DNA of 64,000 nt from the NCBI GenBank assembly GCA_016871295.1, contig VFZD01000002.1, forward strand, positions 1-64,000. Direction: 5' to 3'. A program made the translations under genes and the position numbers. The stretch comes from Actinomycetota bacterium (GTDB lineage: Bacteria > Actinomycetota > Acidimicrobiia > Acidimicrobiales > Ilumatobacteraceae). Below, one piece after another: positions 16,441-24,952 of the stretch. Below the pieces are notes generated by a model. It ran no database searches and was not told the origin of the DNA. It saw nothing but the letters and a program-made list of their open reading frames with translations. The first letter of the stretch is position 1. Every line of letters begins with the position of its first letter.

Positions 16441-18408
16441 GTGACAAAGGCGGCTTCGACGATCACTGTTCGTCTGCCCGACGAATCAACATGCGAACTT
16501 GCGCCAGGTTCGACCGGGCTCGATTTGGCGTCGTCGATCGGCAGGCGTCTGGCTCAGGCCGCCGTCGCCACGGTGATCGACGGTGTCGAGTCCGATCTGA
16601 ATTTGCCGTTGCCCGATGGTGCCAGCGTCGCGATCGTCACCGCCGATTCTGACGCGGGTCGTCATGTCTTGCGCCATTCGACGGCGCATGTCCTGGCCCA
16701 GGCCGTCGTGCAGTTGTTCGTCGGCGCGAAGTTTTCGATCGGTCCGGCGATTGAAGACGGCTTCTATTACGACTTCGAACTGCCCGGCGGCAAGACGTTC
16801 AGCGACGACGACCTGGTGGCGATTCAGGGGCAAATGCAGAAAATCGTCGACGCCGATCAACCGTTCGTGCGCGCAGAGATGACCGCCAAAGAGGCGTTGC
16901 AACTTTTCAAAGACCAACCGTACAAATGCGAAATCATCGAGCGAGTAACCAAGGGCGACGCCGACCCGACCGACTCCCTCGAAGCGGGCAGCGCCGACGC
17001 GGTGAGCGTTTATCGCAACAGCGAGGCCTTCGTCGATTTGTGTCGAGGACCGCATGTGCCCTCGACGGGTCGTCTCGGTCACTTCGCGTTGATGAAGGTG
17101 GCTGGCGCGTATTGGCGCGGAAATGAAAAGGGTCCGATGTTGCAGCGCATCTACGGCACCGCGTGGGAGTCGAAGTCGGCGCTCGCCGAGCATCTGCACA
17201 GGCTCGAAGAGGCGGAGAAACGCGACCATCGTCGGCTCGCCGTCGAGATGGACCTGCTCTCGTTTCCGCAGGAGTTGGGCGGCGGGCTCGCGGTCTGGCA
17301 CCCGAAGGGTGCGATCGTGCGCAAATTGATCGAGGACTACAGCCGCGAGCGTCATCAAAACGGCGGCTACAAATTTGTTTTCACCCCGCATTTGGCGAAT
17401 GCGCATCTATTCGAGACTTCGGGTCACCTGCAGTTCTACAAAGACGGCATGTATCCGCCGATGGAGATGGACAACGGCGTCTATTTCCCGAAGCCGATGA
17501 ACTGTCCGATGCACTGTCTGATCTATCGGGATCGCCAGCGCAGCTATCGGGAGTTGCCTCTTCGCCTTTTTGAACTGGGCACGGTCTACCGCTACGAGCG
17601 AGCCGGCACACTGCACGGCTTGTTGCGAATTCGCGGCTTCACCCAGGACGACAGCCATATTTTTTGCACCGAACAGCAAATGGCCGACGAGATCACCTCG
17701 TTGCTCGACTTCGTGCTGAGCGTTTTGCGCAGGTTCGGTTTCACCGAGTTCGATTTCAAGTTGAGCACGCGCAACGCCGAAAAGTCCCTCGGGTCGGACG
17801 CCATCTGGCAGAAAGCCACTGACGCGCTGACCGAGGCTTTGAATCGCCACGGGTTTCAATATTCCGTCTCGCCGGGTGACGCCGCCTTCTACGGACCCAA
17901 GATCGACATCGATGTTCGCGACGCGCTCGGCCGCAAGTGGCAGTTGAGCACCATTCAGTGCGACTTCAACCTGCCCGAGCGTTTCGGTCTCGAATACATC
18001 GCCAGCGACAATTCAAGAACGCGCCCGATCATGTTGCATCGCGCGTTGTTCGGCTCGATCGAAAGGTTTTTCGGCGTGTTGCTCGAGCACTATGGCGGGG
18101 CTTTCCCGACTTGGCTCGCGCCGGTGCAGGTGCGCGTCCTCGCCGTGGCTTCGGCCCACGAAAGCTATGCCGCGCAGGTCGTCGATCAATTGACCAAGTC
18201 CGGCTATCGCGTCGACCAACTCGTGGCCGACGAACAGTTGGGCAAGCGGATTCGCGCCTCGAAACTCGAGCGCATCCCGTATGTCTTGGTGGTCGGCGAC
18301 GATGATCTCAAGAATTCGACGGTCGGCGTCAACCCGCGGGGTGGCGAGGTGCGCCGCGACGTGGGTCTTGCCAAGTTCATCGATCAACTCGCCGCGGATG
18401 TCGGCTAA
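16441..18408 (+). CDS. thrS: Threonyl-tRNA synthetase
   Basis: The 655-residue class II synthetase charges tRNA-Thr. It has an N-terminal TGS domain (about 1-65), an editing domain starting with HSTAHVLAQA at 79-88, and a catalytic core with the zinc cysteine in NCPMHCLIYR near 355, motif 2 around YRYERAGTLHG, and a C-terminal anticodon-binding domain. It opens the conserved actinobacterial cluster thrS-HIT-pgsA-patA-pimA. The HIT gene starts on the base after its stop codon. Confidence 0.96.
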   Translation: MTKAASTITVRLPDESTCELAPGSTGLDLASSIGRRLAQAAVATVIDGVESDLNLPLPDGASVAIVTADSDAGRHVLRHSTAHVLAQAVVQLFVGAKFSIGPAIEDGFYYDFELPGGKTFSDDDLVAIQGQMQKIVDADQPFVRAEMTAKEALQLFKDQPYKCEIIERVTKGDADPTDSLEAGSADAVSVYRNSEAFVDLCRGPHVPSTGRLGHFALMKVAGAYWRGNEKGPMLQRIYGTAWESKSALAEHLHRLEEAEKRDHRRLAVEMDLLSFPQELGGGLAVWHPKGAIVRKLIEDYSRERHQNGGYKFVFTPHLANAHLFETSGHLQFYKDGMYPPMEMDNGVYFPKPMNCPMHCLIYRDRQRSYRELPLRLFELGTVYRYERAGTLHGLLRIRGFTQDDSHIFCTEQQMADEITSLLDFVLSVLRRFGFTEFDFKLSTRNAEKSLGSDAIWQKATDALTEALNRHGFQYSVSPGDAAFYGPKIDIDVRDALGRKWQLSTIQCDFNLPERFGLEYIASDNSRTRPIMLHRALFGSIERFFGVLLEHYGGAFPTWLAPVQVRVLAVASAHESYAAQVVDQLTKSGYRVDQLVADEQLGKRIRASKLERIPYVLVVGDDDLKNSTVGVNPRGGEVRRDVGLAKFIDQLAADVG

Positions 18409-18921
18409 ATGAACCTGCTCGAACGAATCTGGAATGGCTGGCGCGCCGAGTATGTCGTGCACGGTCAGGGTGTGCAAAGGAAATCAGACGCATCGATATT
18501 CACGCAGATATTGCGCAGCGACCTGACCGACGAGCAGAGTTACATCGTGCATCGCGGTGCAAAGATTTTTGCCCTGATGAACGCGTTCCCGTATACAACG
18601 GGTCATCTGCTCGTCGTGCCATATCGCGAGGTCGCCGACCTCGAAAACCTCGATCCTGACGAGACCGCCGAATTGTGGTCGACGGTGACGACCGCGGTTA
18701 AGGTGCTGAAATCTGTCTACAAGCCCGAGGCGATGAACGTCGGCATCAACATCGGTGAAGCGGCGGGTGGCAGCATCGCCCAGCATCTGCATGTGCATGT
18801 GTTGGGTCGATGGGGAGGCGACACCAATTTCATGGTCTCCACCGCGAACACAAAAATCTTGCCCGAGGCGCTCGATGTAAGCGCCGATCGAATCAGAAAA
18901 GCCTGGGCCAACCAGAGTTGA
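18409..18921 (+). CDS. HIT-family nucleotide hydrolase/phosphorylase
   Basis: The 170-residue protein carries the histidine triad QHLHVHVLG with histidines at 126, 128 and 130. Its position directly after thrS and before pgsA matches M. tuberculosis Rv2613c, described as an Ap4A phosphorylase, so diadenosine polyphosphate turnover is the best guess. Since synthetases such as ThrRS can make Ap4A as a side product, adjacency is suggestive. Its ATG immediately follows the thrS TAA (no gap), so it relies on thrS translation or terminal reinitiation. Confidence 0.88.
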   Translation: MNLLERIWNGWRAEYVVHGQGVQRKSDASIFTQILRSDLTDEQSYIVHRGAKIFALMNAFPYTTGHLLVVPYREVADLENLDPDETAELWSTVTTAVKVLKSVYKPEAMNVGINIGEAAGGSIAQHLHVHVLGRWGGDTNFMVSTANTKILPEALDVSADRIRKAWANQS

Positions 18922-18932
18922 GCGGCGGGAGC

Positions 18933-19430
18933 ATGACGAATCAAAGCAACGAAAGTCGCGACGAGGTTCGCGACGAACTTCCCGAAGACCTCAACGTCTC
19001 GGCCTTTGTCGGGCCCTACAAGTTTCCTGACAACAGCCGGCGTCGCATTCCGGGCGTGATATATATGTCCCTCGCCGCGGTTTCGGCGTTGCTCTGGTTC
19101 ACCCGGGGCGCGAGCGAGTCTGGCTTGGTGAGCAGGGGCTTTCTCGGCGCCGCGGTGCTGCTCGCGTTGGTCGGCGCGTTTTCTTTGTCGGCGTCTTGGC
19201 GCATGACCGTGGACGAAAAACTTGCGCTGATACACGCGACCCGCGCGGTGGGCTTCGCCGTCGGGCACGCATCGGCGCAACAGGTTTGGCGGGGGTTCAG
19301 AAGTCGACCGACCTGGCGGGTGATGTGTTACAGCGCGCAAGAGCCGCCACTGCAACGGGGTCTCGTGCTGATCGACGCCGTCGATGCGCGCGTCGTCGAG
19401 TGTCTGGTCGAAGATAATCCCGACCGTTAA
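18933..19430 (+). CDS. Small two-pass membrane protein of unknown function inside the PIM block
   Basis: I do not recognise this 165-residue protein. An acidic cytosolic N-terminus (1-38, many Glu/Asp) is followed by hydrophobic segments at about 40-57 and 69-88 and a 77-residue soluble C-terminal part that looks strand-rich (MTVDEKLALIHATRAVGFAV, GLVLIDAVDARVVECLVE). The topology, a helical hairpin with a small beta-rich domain, resembles bacterial PH-like membrane proteins, but that is only a shape argument. ATG 18933 is preceded by GGGAG. It separates the HIT gene from pgsA, which are adjacent in mycobacteria, and its stop TAA forms part of the likely pgsA promoter. Confidence 0.8.
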   Translation: MTNQSNESRDEVRDELPEDLNVSAFVGPYKFPDNSRRRIPGVIYMSLAAVSALLWFTRGASESGLVSRGFLGAAVLLALVGAFSLSASWRMTVDEKLALIHATRAVGFAVGHASAQQVWRGFRSRPTWRVMCYSAQEPPLQRGLVLIDAVDARVVECLVEDNPDR

Positions 19431-19439
19431 GATTGAAGG

Positions 19440-20129
19440 ATGTTCGACGGCAGGTTTCGCCATCAGGTTGAGAAGTTCGTGCGACCCGTCGGCGAACAAC
19501 TTCGGCGCACGCGAATCTCGCCCGATCACCTGACGCTTTTTGGTGTCGTCATGGCATGTGGCGCGGCCGTGGCGATAGGTTTCGGGGTCTTGCGCCTGGG
19601 TTTGCTGCTCGTCGTTTTGGCGGCCCTGCCCGACCTACTTGATGGCGCGTTGGCCAAGGCAGCGAACCAGACCAGTCAGCGCGGCGCATTTTTTGACTCG
19701 ACCGTCGACCGCGTCACCGATGCGATTCTGCTCGGGGGTGTGGCCTGGTTTTTGGCCTACCAGCGCGGCGCGTATGCGTCGGTTTTGGTTTTCGCCGTGA
19801 TGGCTGTTTCGTCGCTCATTTCGTATCAACGAGCCAAGGCCGAGTCGCTGGGTCTGACCGCAACGGGCGGGCTAATGGAACGCGCCGAGCGAATCATCCT
19901 GCTGTGTGTCGGTCTGCTGTTTGATGCGCTGTTGTTTTGGGCGATGGCAGTGATGCTGGTTCTTGTCACCATCACGGCGATTCAAAGGTTCTTCAATGTC
20001 TGGAACCAAGCGGCGGTCGCCCCGGCTGTAGCCGACAAGGTTGCTTTGAGGCAATCGCGTCGCGCTTCGCGTCGGGCTCGTCGCGACGATCGTCGCTTGC
20101 GGGCTTCGCGTCGCCGTCGGGTTCAGTGA
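19440..20129 (+). CDS. pgsA: CDP-alcohol phosphatidyltransferase, probable phosphatidylinositol(-phosphate) synthase
   Basis: The 229-residue integral membrane enzyme transfers a phosphatidyl group from CDP-diacylglycerol to an inositol acceptor; actinobacterial members make phosphatidylinositol phosphate. The CDP-OH-P signature is D65, D68-G69, A72, G82, D86 and D90; the arginine usually following the alanine is replaced by K73. About six hydrophobic helices follow. The last 25 residues are extraordinarily Arg-rich, overlapping in DNA with the start of the next gene. Its context with PatA-like and PimA genes supports a role in PI/PIM synthesis. TAAGAT (19428-19433) lies six bases before the ATG, although GAAGG also directly precedes it. 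Confidence 0.88.
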   Translation: MFDGRFRHQVEKFVRPVGEQLRRTRISPDHLTLFGVVMACGAAVAIGFGVLRLGLLLVVLAALPDLLDGALAKAANQTSQRGAFFDSTVDRVTDAILLGGVAWFLAYQRGAYASVLVFAVMAVSSLISYQRAKAESLGLTATGGLMERAERIILLCVGLLFDALLFWAMAVMLVLVTITAIQRFFNVWNQAAVAPAVADKVALRQSRRASRRARRDDRRLRASRRRRVQ

Positions 20130-21001
20130 TTCTTGGTTACCGAATAGTTTCTCGGCTCGCCGCGGTCGCACCTTCGTTCGTATTCCGAATCATCGACGCC
20201 ACCATCGTGCCGATGATTTGTCTTTGTCTGCGTGCGAAGAGGCGGATCGTCGCCGCAAACATGCGCCGTGTCGACCCGAGTTTGCGCGGCAAAGAACTAA
20301 GGCGAGTCGTGAACCGGGCCTATCGAAGCTACGCGCGCTACTACATCGAAACTTTCAGGGTGCCGTTTCTGGACAAGCAGCAGATCGAGTCGGGTATCAA
20401 CGTCGAGGGTTTTGAACACGTCCAGAACGCCCTGAGCAAAGGCAAAGGCGTGATTTTGGCGTTGCCCCACCTGGGCGGTTGGGAGTGGTCGGGGCGATGG
20501 CTGATCCACCAGGGCCATCAACTTCACGCCGTGGTCGAAAAACTCGAGTCTGAACCCGTGTTCAAAATGTTCACCGAACTGCGCAAAGGTTACGGAGTCT
20601 CGGTGATTCCGCTCGATGACCGTGCCGGCCTCGCGGTGCAGGGAGCGCTCGCAAGAAATGAGATCGTCGCTTTGCTCTGCGACAGAGATCTGCAGGGCAA
20701 CGGCGTGAGCGCAGATTTTTTCGGCGAGTCAACGACCCTGCCCGCCGGCCCGGCATTCTTCGCGCTGCGCACGGGGGCGGCGTTGTTGCCGATCGGCACG
20801 TATTTTTCGCCGGGCTTCGACAAACATGAGACCGTGGTCATGCCGCCAATCGAGGTGACGCGGGTGGGTTCACTTCGTCAAGATGTTTCGCGGCTGACCC
20901 AAGAACTCGCGCACGCGATCGAGAGCCTGATCAAACGGGCCCCCGATCAATGGCACTTGTTCCAACCGAATTGGCCGAGCGACAAGACTGTCGAACGATA
21001 G
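20126..21001 (+). CDS. patA: PatA-like phosphatidylinositol mannoside acyltransferase (LpxL/HtrB family)
   Basis: The 291-residue protein belongs to the lysophospholipid/lipid A acyltransferase family; in mycobacteria the orthologous position encodes PatA (Rv2611c), which acylates the mannose of PIM1/PIM2. The catalytic HX4E motif is H115-E120 in LPHLGGWEWSG. A short hydrophobic N-terminal stretch suggests peripheral membrane attachment. The start was set to GTG 20126, which overlaps the pgsA stop as GTGA and leaves a natural N-terminus (MILGYRIVSRL). The order pgsA-patA-pimA supports the assignment. Confidence 0.88.
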   Translation: MILGYRIVSRLAAVAPSFVFRIIDATIVPMICLCLRAKRRIVAANMRRVDPSLRGKELRRVVNRAYRSYARYYIETFRVPFLDKQQIESGINVEGFEHVQNALSKGKGVILALPHLGGWEWSGRWLIHQGHQLHAVVEKLESEPVFKMFTELRKGYGVSVIPLDDRAGLAVQGALARNEIVALLCDRDLQGNGVSADFFGESTTLPAGPAFFALRTGAALLPIGTYFSPGFDKHETVVMPPIEVTRVGSLRQDVSRLTQELAHAIESLIKRAPDQWHLFQPNWPSDKTVER

Positions 21002-21052
21002 CCATCGGTTGACGCCATTTAATCGACCTAGTCGCATGCCAGTTTATGGTCG

Positions 21053-21065
21053 TACCGTGTAGCCC
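21053..21065 (+). promoter_or_regulatory. -10 element supporting the upstream pimA start
   Basis: TACCGT (21053-21058) is followed by seven bases and GTG 21066, the same arrangement as several other leaderless genes here. It favours GTG 21066 over ATG 21147 as the pimA start. TATGGT at 21045-21050 is an alternative -10. Confidence 0.45.
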
Positions 21066-22307
21066 GTGAAGTCGCTCTCGAAAAATCGTTCAGAGTCGGC
21101 GATGCCAAAACGCTCGCAGGTCGGCACGAAGTATGTGCGCAAAAAGATGTTGCGCATCGGCCTCGTTTGTCCGTACAGTCTGACGATCCCGGGCGGGGTG
21201 CAGGTGCAGGTGTTGGGGCTGGCCCGCGAATTGCGAAAGATGGGGCACGAGGCCCGCGTTCTCGGCCCGTGCGACGGCCCGCCGCCCGAGCCGTTCGTGA
21301 CCCCGCTCGGCAACAGCCTGCCGACTGCCGCCAACGGTTCGGTCGTGCCGCTCGCGCCAGACCCCGCGGCGGCGTTGCGCACGATCAGGGCGATCAACGA
21401 CGAATCGTTCGATGTGCTGCACCTGCACGAGCCGATCGCGCCGGGGCCGACCGTGACGGCGCTGCTGGTTCGACTCGCCCCGATGATCGGCACCTTTCAC
21501 GCCGCCGGAGATATCGCGTGGTACGGCCGCTTGAGCAAAGGTGTCAACTGGATCGCGGATTTTCTCGACGCCCGAGCAGCCGTGTCGCCCCAAGCCAAAG
21601 AACTGGCATACAGATATTTGGGCGGAGATTACGAAGTTTTGTTCAACGGCATCGAGAACGATCTCTATTTCCGTGACGACTCGAGTCGGGGCGCGACCAA
21701 CGCCGTCTTCTTTTGCGGCAGGTTCGAACCGCGCAAAGGCTTGGCCGTCTTGCTCGAGGCGTTCGAGAAACTCGCCGACGGCACCGAGTTGTGGGTCGCC
21801 TCGGACGGGGAAGGAATCGACGCCCTCAAGGCCAAGTATGCGCACGACCCGCGCATTTCATGGCTGGGTCGTATCACCGACGCCGAGAAAATAGATCGTC
21901 TCGCGCGATGCGCGGTCTTTTGCGCACCTTCCCTGCACAGCGAGTCGTTCGGCATCGTCGTGCTCGAGGCGATGGCCAGTGGCGCACCGGTGGTCGCCAG
22001 TGCGCTGGACGGCTACAAGAATGTCGCCACCGATGAAGTGAACGCGTTGTTGGTCGAACCCGGCGATGCAGTCGCCCTCAGCGAGGCGTTGACACGCATC
22101 ATCGACGACAAACAATTGGCGACACGACTGCGTCTGGGTGGTCTCGAGCGGGCGAGGGAACTGTCGATGCGCCATCTGGCCGAGATCTATGTCGAGATTT
22201 ATCACAAGGTTTTGGAGCGCGAGAGCGTCGATCCCGATCATCATCCAAAAAGTAGGATCGTGCGAATGTTCTCAGACCGAGTCTTGCGAAAACCGCAGTT
22301 CTCGTGA
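21066..22307 (+). CDS. pimA: GDP-mannose-dependent phosphatidylinositol alpha-mannosyltransferase PimA-like
   Basis: This GT4 glycosyltransferase adds the first mannose to phosphatidylinositol on the cytosolic membrane face. The family opening LRIGLVCPYSLTIPGGVQ, the HLHEPIAPG segment, the GRFEPRKGLAVLLEA motif and the ESFGIVVLEAM motif (near 293-303, with donor-binding Glu) are all present. Length is 413 residues from GTG 21066 or 386 from ATG 21147. Family alignment favours the latter, while the promoter spacing favours the former with a 27-residue basic extension. It ends the thrS-pimA cluster. No nudix or pdxH gene follows as in M. tuberculosis. Confidence 0.9.
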   Translation: MKSLSKNRSESAMPKRSQVGTKYVRKKMLRIGLVCPYSLTIPGGVQVQVLGLARELRKMGHEARVLGPCDGPPPEPFVTPLGNSLPTAANGSVVPLAPDPAAALRTIRAINDESFDVLHLHEPIAPGPTVTALLVRLAPMIGTFHAAGDIAWYGRLSKGVNWIADFLDARAAVSPQAKELAYRYLGGDYEVLFNGIENDLYFRDDSSRGATNAVFFCGRFEPRKGLAVLLEAFEKLADGTELWVASDGEGIDALKAKYAHDPRISWLGRITDAEKIDRLARCAVFCAPSLHSESFGIVVLEAMASGAPVVASALDGYKNVATDEVNALLVEPGDAVALSEALTRIIDDKQLATRLRLGGLERARELSMRHLAEIYVEIYHKVLERESVDPDHHPKSRIVRMFSDRVLRKPQFS

Positions 22308-22315
22308 GCACCCAC

Positions 22316-22321
22316 TAGAAT
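22316..22321 (+). promoter_or_regulatory. -10 element upstream of lemA
   Basis: TAGAAT lies 26 bases before the lemA ATG. The resulting leader of about 20 bases carries a purine-rich GCGAGAAACAG stretch, so lemA probably has an ordinary short leader rather than a leaderless mRNA. Confidence 0.45.
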
Positions 22322-22347
22322 AATTTCAAAGAAAGCGCGAGAAACAG

Positions 22348-22899
22348 ATGTCGACTTGGATAATCGTGGTTTTGGTTCTGGTGGTGGCGGCTTTCGCCGT
22401 CTTGATCTACAACTCGTTGGTGCAAAAACGAAACCAGGTCAAGAATGCATGGTCGCAAATCGACGTGCAGTTGAAGCGTCGCATCGAACTCATTCCGAAT
22501 CTCGTTGAAACGGTGAAGGGTTATGCGAGTTTCGAGCAGAAGACTTTGCAGGATGTGATCATTGCCCGCAACCTGGCGATGGCGGCGCCCAGCACGGTCG
22601 CCGGCCAGGCGGGTGCCGACAACGCCTTGTCGGGCGCCTTGCGCCAGTTGTTCGCGCTTTCCGAGTCGTACCCCGATTTGAAAGCCAACGCCAGTTTCCT
22701 GAATTTGCAGGAAGAGTTGAGCAATACCGAAAGCCGCATCGCGTATGCACGACAGTTTTTCAACGACGCCGTTTTGACCTACAACAACGCCGTGCACACC
22801 TTTCCGAGCGTTGTCTTTGCGTCGCTCTTCAAATTCGAAGAGAGCGAGTTCTTTGAGGCTCTAGATGCCGAAAAGTCGGCGCCAAAAGTTCAGTTCTAA
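22348..22899 (+). CDS. lemA: LemA-family membrane-anchored coiled-coil protein
   Basis: The 183-residue protein has one N-terminal membrane helix (about 5-21) followed by the LemA helical domain: VQKRNQVKNAWSQIDVQLKRR, the RRIELIPNLVETVKGYA segment, and the C-terminal NTESRIAYARQFFNDAV and YNNAV signatures. Biochemical function is unsettled; family members are often next to M48 metalloproteases, exactly as here with an HtpX-like gene 14 bases downstream, which suggests an envelope quality-control pair. Confidence 0.92.
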   Translation: MSTWIIVVLVLVVAAFAVLIYNSLVQKRNQVKNAWSQIDVQLKRRIELIPNLVETVKGYASFEQKTLQDVIIARNLAMAAPSTVAGQAGADNALSGALRQLFALSESYPDLKANASFLNLQEELSNTESRIAYARQFFNDAVLTYNNAVHTFPSVVFASLFKFEESEFFEALDAEKSAPKVQF

Positions 22900-22913
22900 G
22901 TTCGCGCCGCACG

Positions 22914-23819
22914 ATGTACGAACTCATTTCGTCGAACAAACGCCGTTCAATATTTCTGTTGTTCGGGTTCGTATTGTTCACTTTGCTGGCTGGGGTGGCG
23001 GTCGGTCAGTTTCTCGGTGACCCGGTTGTCGGTACGTCGATCGCCCTGATTTTTTCTGCGCTGATGGCGTTCACCTCGTATTGGAAGTCAGACTCGATCG
23101 CCTTGCGGATGAGTCGGGCCAAACCGGCCGACGAGGTCGGCTATCGGCGACTGCACAATTTGGTCGAGGGTCTGTGCATCGCCGGTGGTCTGCCCAAGCC
23201 GCGCGTGTATGTGATCGATGATCCGGCACCCAACGCGTTTGCCACGGGCCGCAATCCGAAACATGCGGCGATCGCGGTGACCAGCGGACTTCTCGAATTG
23301 TTGGACCGCGTCGAACTCGAGGGTGTCATCGCCCACGAACTCTCGCACATCCGCAACTACGACATCCTGGTCTCGACGATGGCGGTGACGCTCGTCGGCA
23401 CGATCGCGATCCTCACCGATTTGGCGATTCGCATGATGTGGTGGAACGGCGGGCGGGTCAGTCGGTCATCCGACCGCGGCAATTCGAGCAACCCGTTGGC
23501 CCTGATCGGCTTCGTGTTGTTGATCCTCGCGCCGATAATCGCCCGCATCATGCAGGCCAGCGTCAGTCGTCGTCGCGAAACTTTGGCCGATGTTTCGGCC
23601 TGTCAATTGACCCGCTATCCGCCGGGCTTGATTTCGGCGCTGGAAAAGCTTCAGAAAGACAGCACCGTGACGCACTCGGCCAGCATGGCCACGGCCCATA
23701 TGTGGATTGAGCAACCATTGTCGGGGGTGAATGACGCAGGTCGACTCGCTGGATTTCATAAACTGTTCAATACACACCCACCGCTCTCCGAGCGAATAGC
23801 ACTCTTAAGGGAGATGTAA
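22914..23819 (+). CDS. htpX: HtpX-like M48 zinc metalloprotease
   Basis: The 301-residue membrane protease is expected to degrade misfolded membrane proteins. Two membrane helices lie in the first 60 residues, the zinc site is HELSH at 141-145, and the third ligand is probably E222 in RRRETLADVSA. A further hydrophobic pair (about 154-170 and 190-212) flanks the active site as in HtpX. It is paired with lemA and followed two bases later by the DUF3048 lipoprotein gene, so the three likely form an envelope-related unit. Confidence 0.92.
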   Translation: MYELISSNKRRSIFLLFGFVLFTLLAGVAVGQFLGDPVVGTSIALIFSALMAFTSYWKSDSIALRMSRAKPADEVGYRRLHNLVEGLCIAGGLPKPRVYVIDDPAPNAFATGRNPKHAAIAVTSGLLELLDRVELEGVIAHELSHIRNYDILVSTMAVTLVGTIAILTDLAIRMMWWNGGRVSRSSDRGNSSNPLALIGFVLLILAPIIARIMQASVSRRRETLADVSACQLTRYPPGLISALEKLQKDSTVTHSASMATAHMWIEQPLSGVNDAGRLAGFHKLFNTHPPLSERIALLREM

Positions 23820-23821
23820 AA

Positions 23822-24886
23822 ATGCGCGTTTTGCGAACAAGTTATGTTGCGCTGACGATCTTCGGGCTCGTAGTCGCGAGTTGCGGCGGGTCTTCGGAGA
23901 CAATCGTCGAGCCGACCGTCGCCGAATCAACCGAGACGACGGTCGCCGAGACGACCACCACGACGATTCCGATCGTGCGCGCGCCGCTCACCGGCGCGCA
24001 AGCCCCCGACGAGTCCGTGATCGGCCGACCGGCGATGGTCGTCAAGATCGACAACCATCCCAAATCGCGCCCGCAGTGGGGGTTGAACCAAGCCGACATC
24101 GTGTTCGAAGAAAACGTCGAGCAACTCACGCGGTTCGCCGCAGTGTTTCATTCGCAGGGCAGCGATCCAGTCGGCCCGATTCGCAGCGGTCGCATGCAAG
24201 ACATCGATTTGTTGGCATCGTTGAACGGCCCGTTGTTCGTTTGGAGCGGCGGCAACTCGAAGGTGACGGCGGCAATTCGCAAATCGACGATGGTCGACTT
24301 GAGTCATTCGGCGGCCAACGAAGCGGGCGGCTACAGACGCGAGTCGAGCCGCGTCGCGCCGCACAACCTGCTGGCCGAAACGACAAAACTTTGGACGCTC
24401 GCCCCCGCCGGCGCCCAAGCGCCGCAGCCGCAATTCGAGTATCGAGCCGACAGCGAGACGACGCCGAGCGACGCCAAGCCGACCGCCGCCGTGAAGATCT
24501 CAATGGACGGTGTCGATGTGATGTGGGAGTGGAGCGCCGAGAATCTGGCGTTCGTCCGTTCGCAGGGCGACAAGCGGCATGTCGACATGCAAGATGTGCG
24601 CATCAACGCGGCGAACGTGATCTTGATGTCGGTCGTCTATGGCAGGTCGGGTTCGAGCCCGGTGGCCAAGACGATCGGCAGCGGCGAAGTCTGGGTTTAC
24701 ACGGCCGGCGTTTTGATCCAGGGCACCTGGGAGCGAACCGACCCGCTCAAGCCATATGTGTTCAAGGACACAAAGGGCGCCGTGATCAAGATGACGCCGG
24801 GTCGAACTTGGGTTGAAGTAATTCGGGCCAAGTCGGCGGCGCACGTGCCCGCGGGTATCGACCCCGCGAGCGTGGCTTATCCGTGA
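23822..24886 (+). CDS. DUF3048 (YerB-like) lipoprotein
   Basis: The 354-residue precursor has a lipoprotein signal with lipobox LVVASC, making C21 the lipidated residue, followed by a Thr/Glu-rich linker (about 26-50) typical of actinobacterial lipoproteins. The rest matches the DUF3048 pair of domains, with RPAMVVKIDNHPKSRPQWGL, the VGPIRSGRMQDIDLL segment, and a C-terminal GRTWVEVI near 323. Function of the family is unknown. It is exported to the outer face of the membrane and would be processed by LspA. It probably shares a transcript with lemA and htpX. Confidence 0.88.
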   Translation: MRVLRTSYVALTIFGLVVASCGGSSETIVEPTVAESTETTVAETTTTTIPIVRAPLTGAQAPDESVIGRPAMVVKIDNHPKSRPQWGLNQADIVFEENVEQLTRFAAVFHSQGSDPVGPIRSGRMQDIDLLASLNGPLFVWSGGNSKVTAAIRKSTMVDLSHSAANEAGGYRRESSRVAPHNLLAETTKLWTLAPAGAQAPQPQFEYRADSETTPSDAKPTAAVKISMDGVDVMWEWSAENLAFVRSQGDKRHVDMQDVRINAANVILMSVVYGRSGSSPVAKTIGSGEVWVYTAGVLIQGTWERTDPLKPYVFKDTKGAVIKMTPGRTWVEVIRAKSAAHVPAGIDPASVAYP

Positions 24887-24919
24887 CGATTTGTTCAAAA
24901 ATCCCGCGAACGGGTTCGG

Positions 24920-24945
24920 TACGATGGGGCTGTCCACGCGAGAGG
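24920..24945 (+). promoter_or_regulatory. pdxS promoter -10 and ribosome binding site
   Basis: TACGAT (24920-24925) is a candidate -10, giving a leader of about 20 bases. GAGAGG (24940-24945) is a good Shine-Dalgarno seven bases before ATG 24953, which decides this start over the TTG two codons upstream. Confidence 0.5.
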
Positions 24946-24952
24946 TTTGACA

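Noticed and set aside
24897-24918. Intrinsic terminator after the DUF3048 gene
   Set aside because: CCCGCGAACGGG can form only a 4-base stem with a 4-base loop and no U-tract follows.
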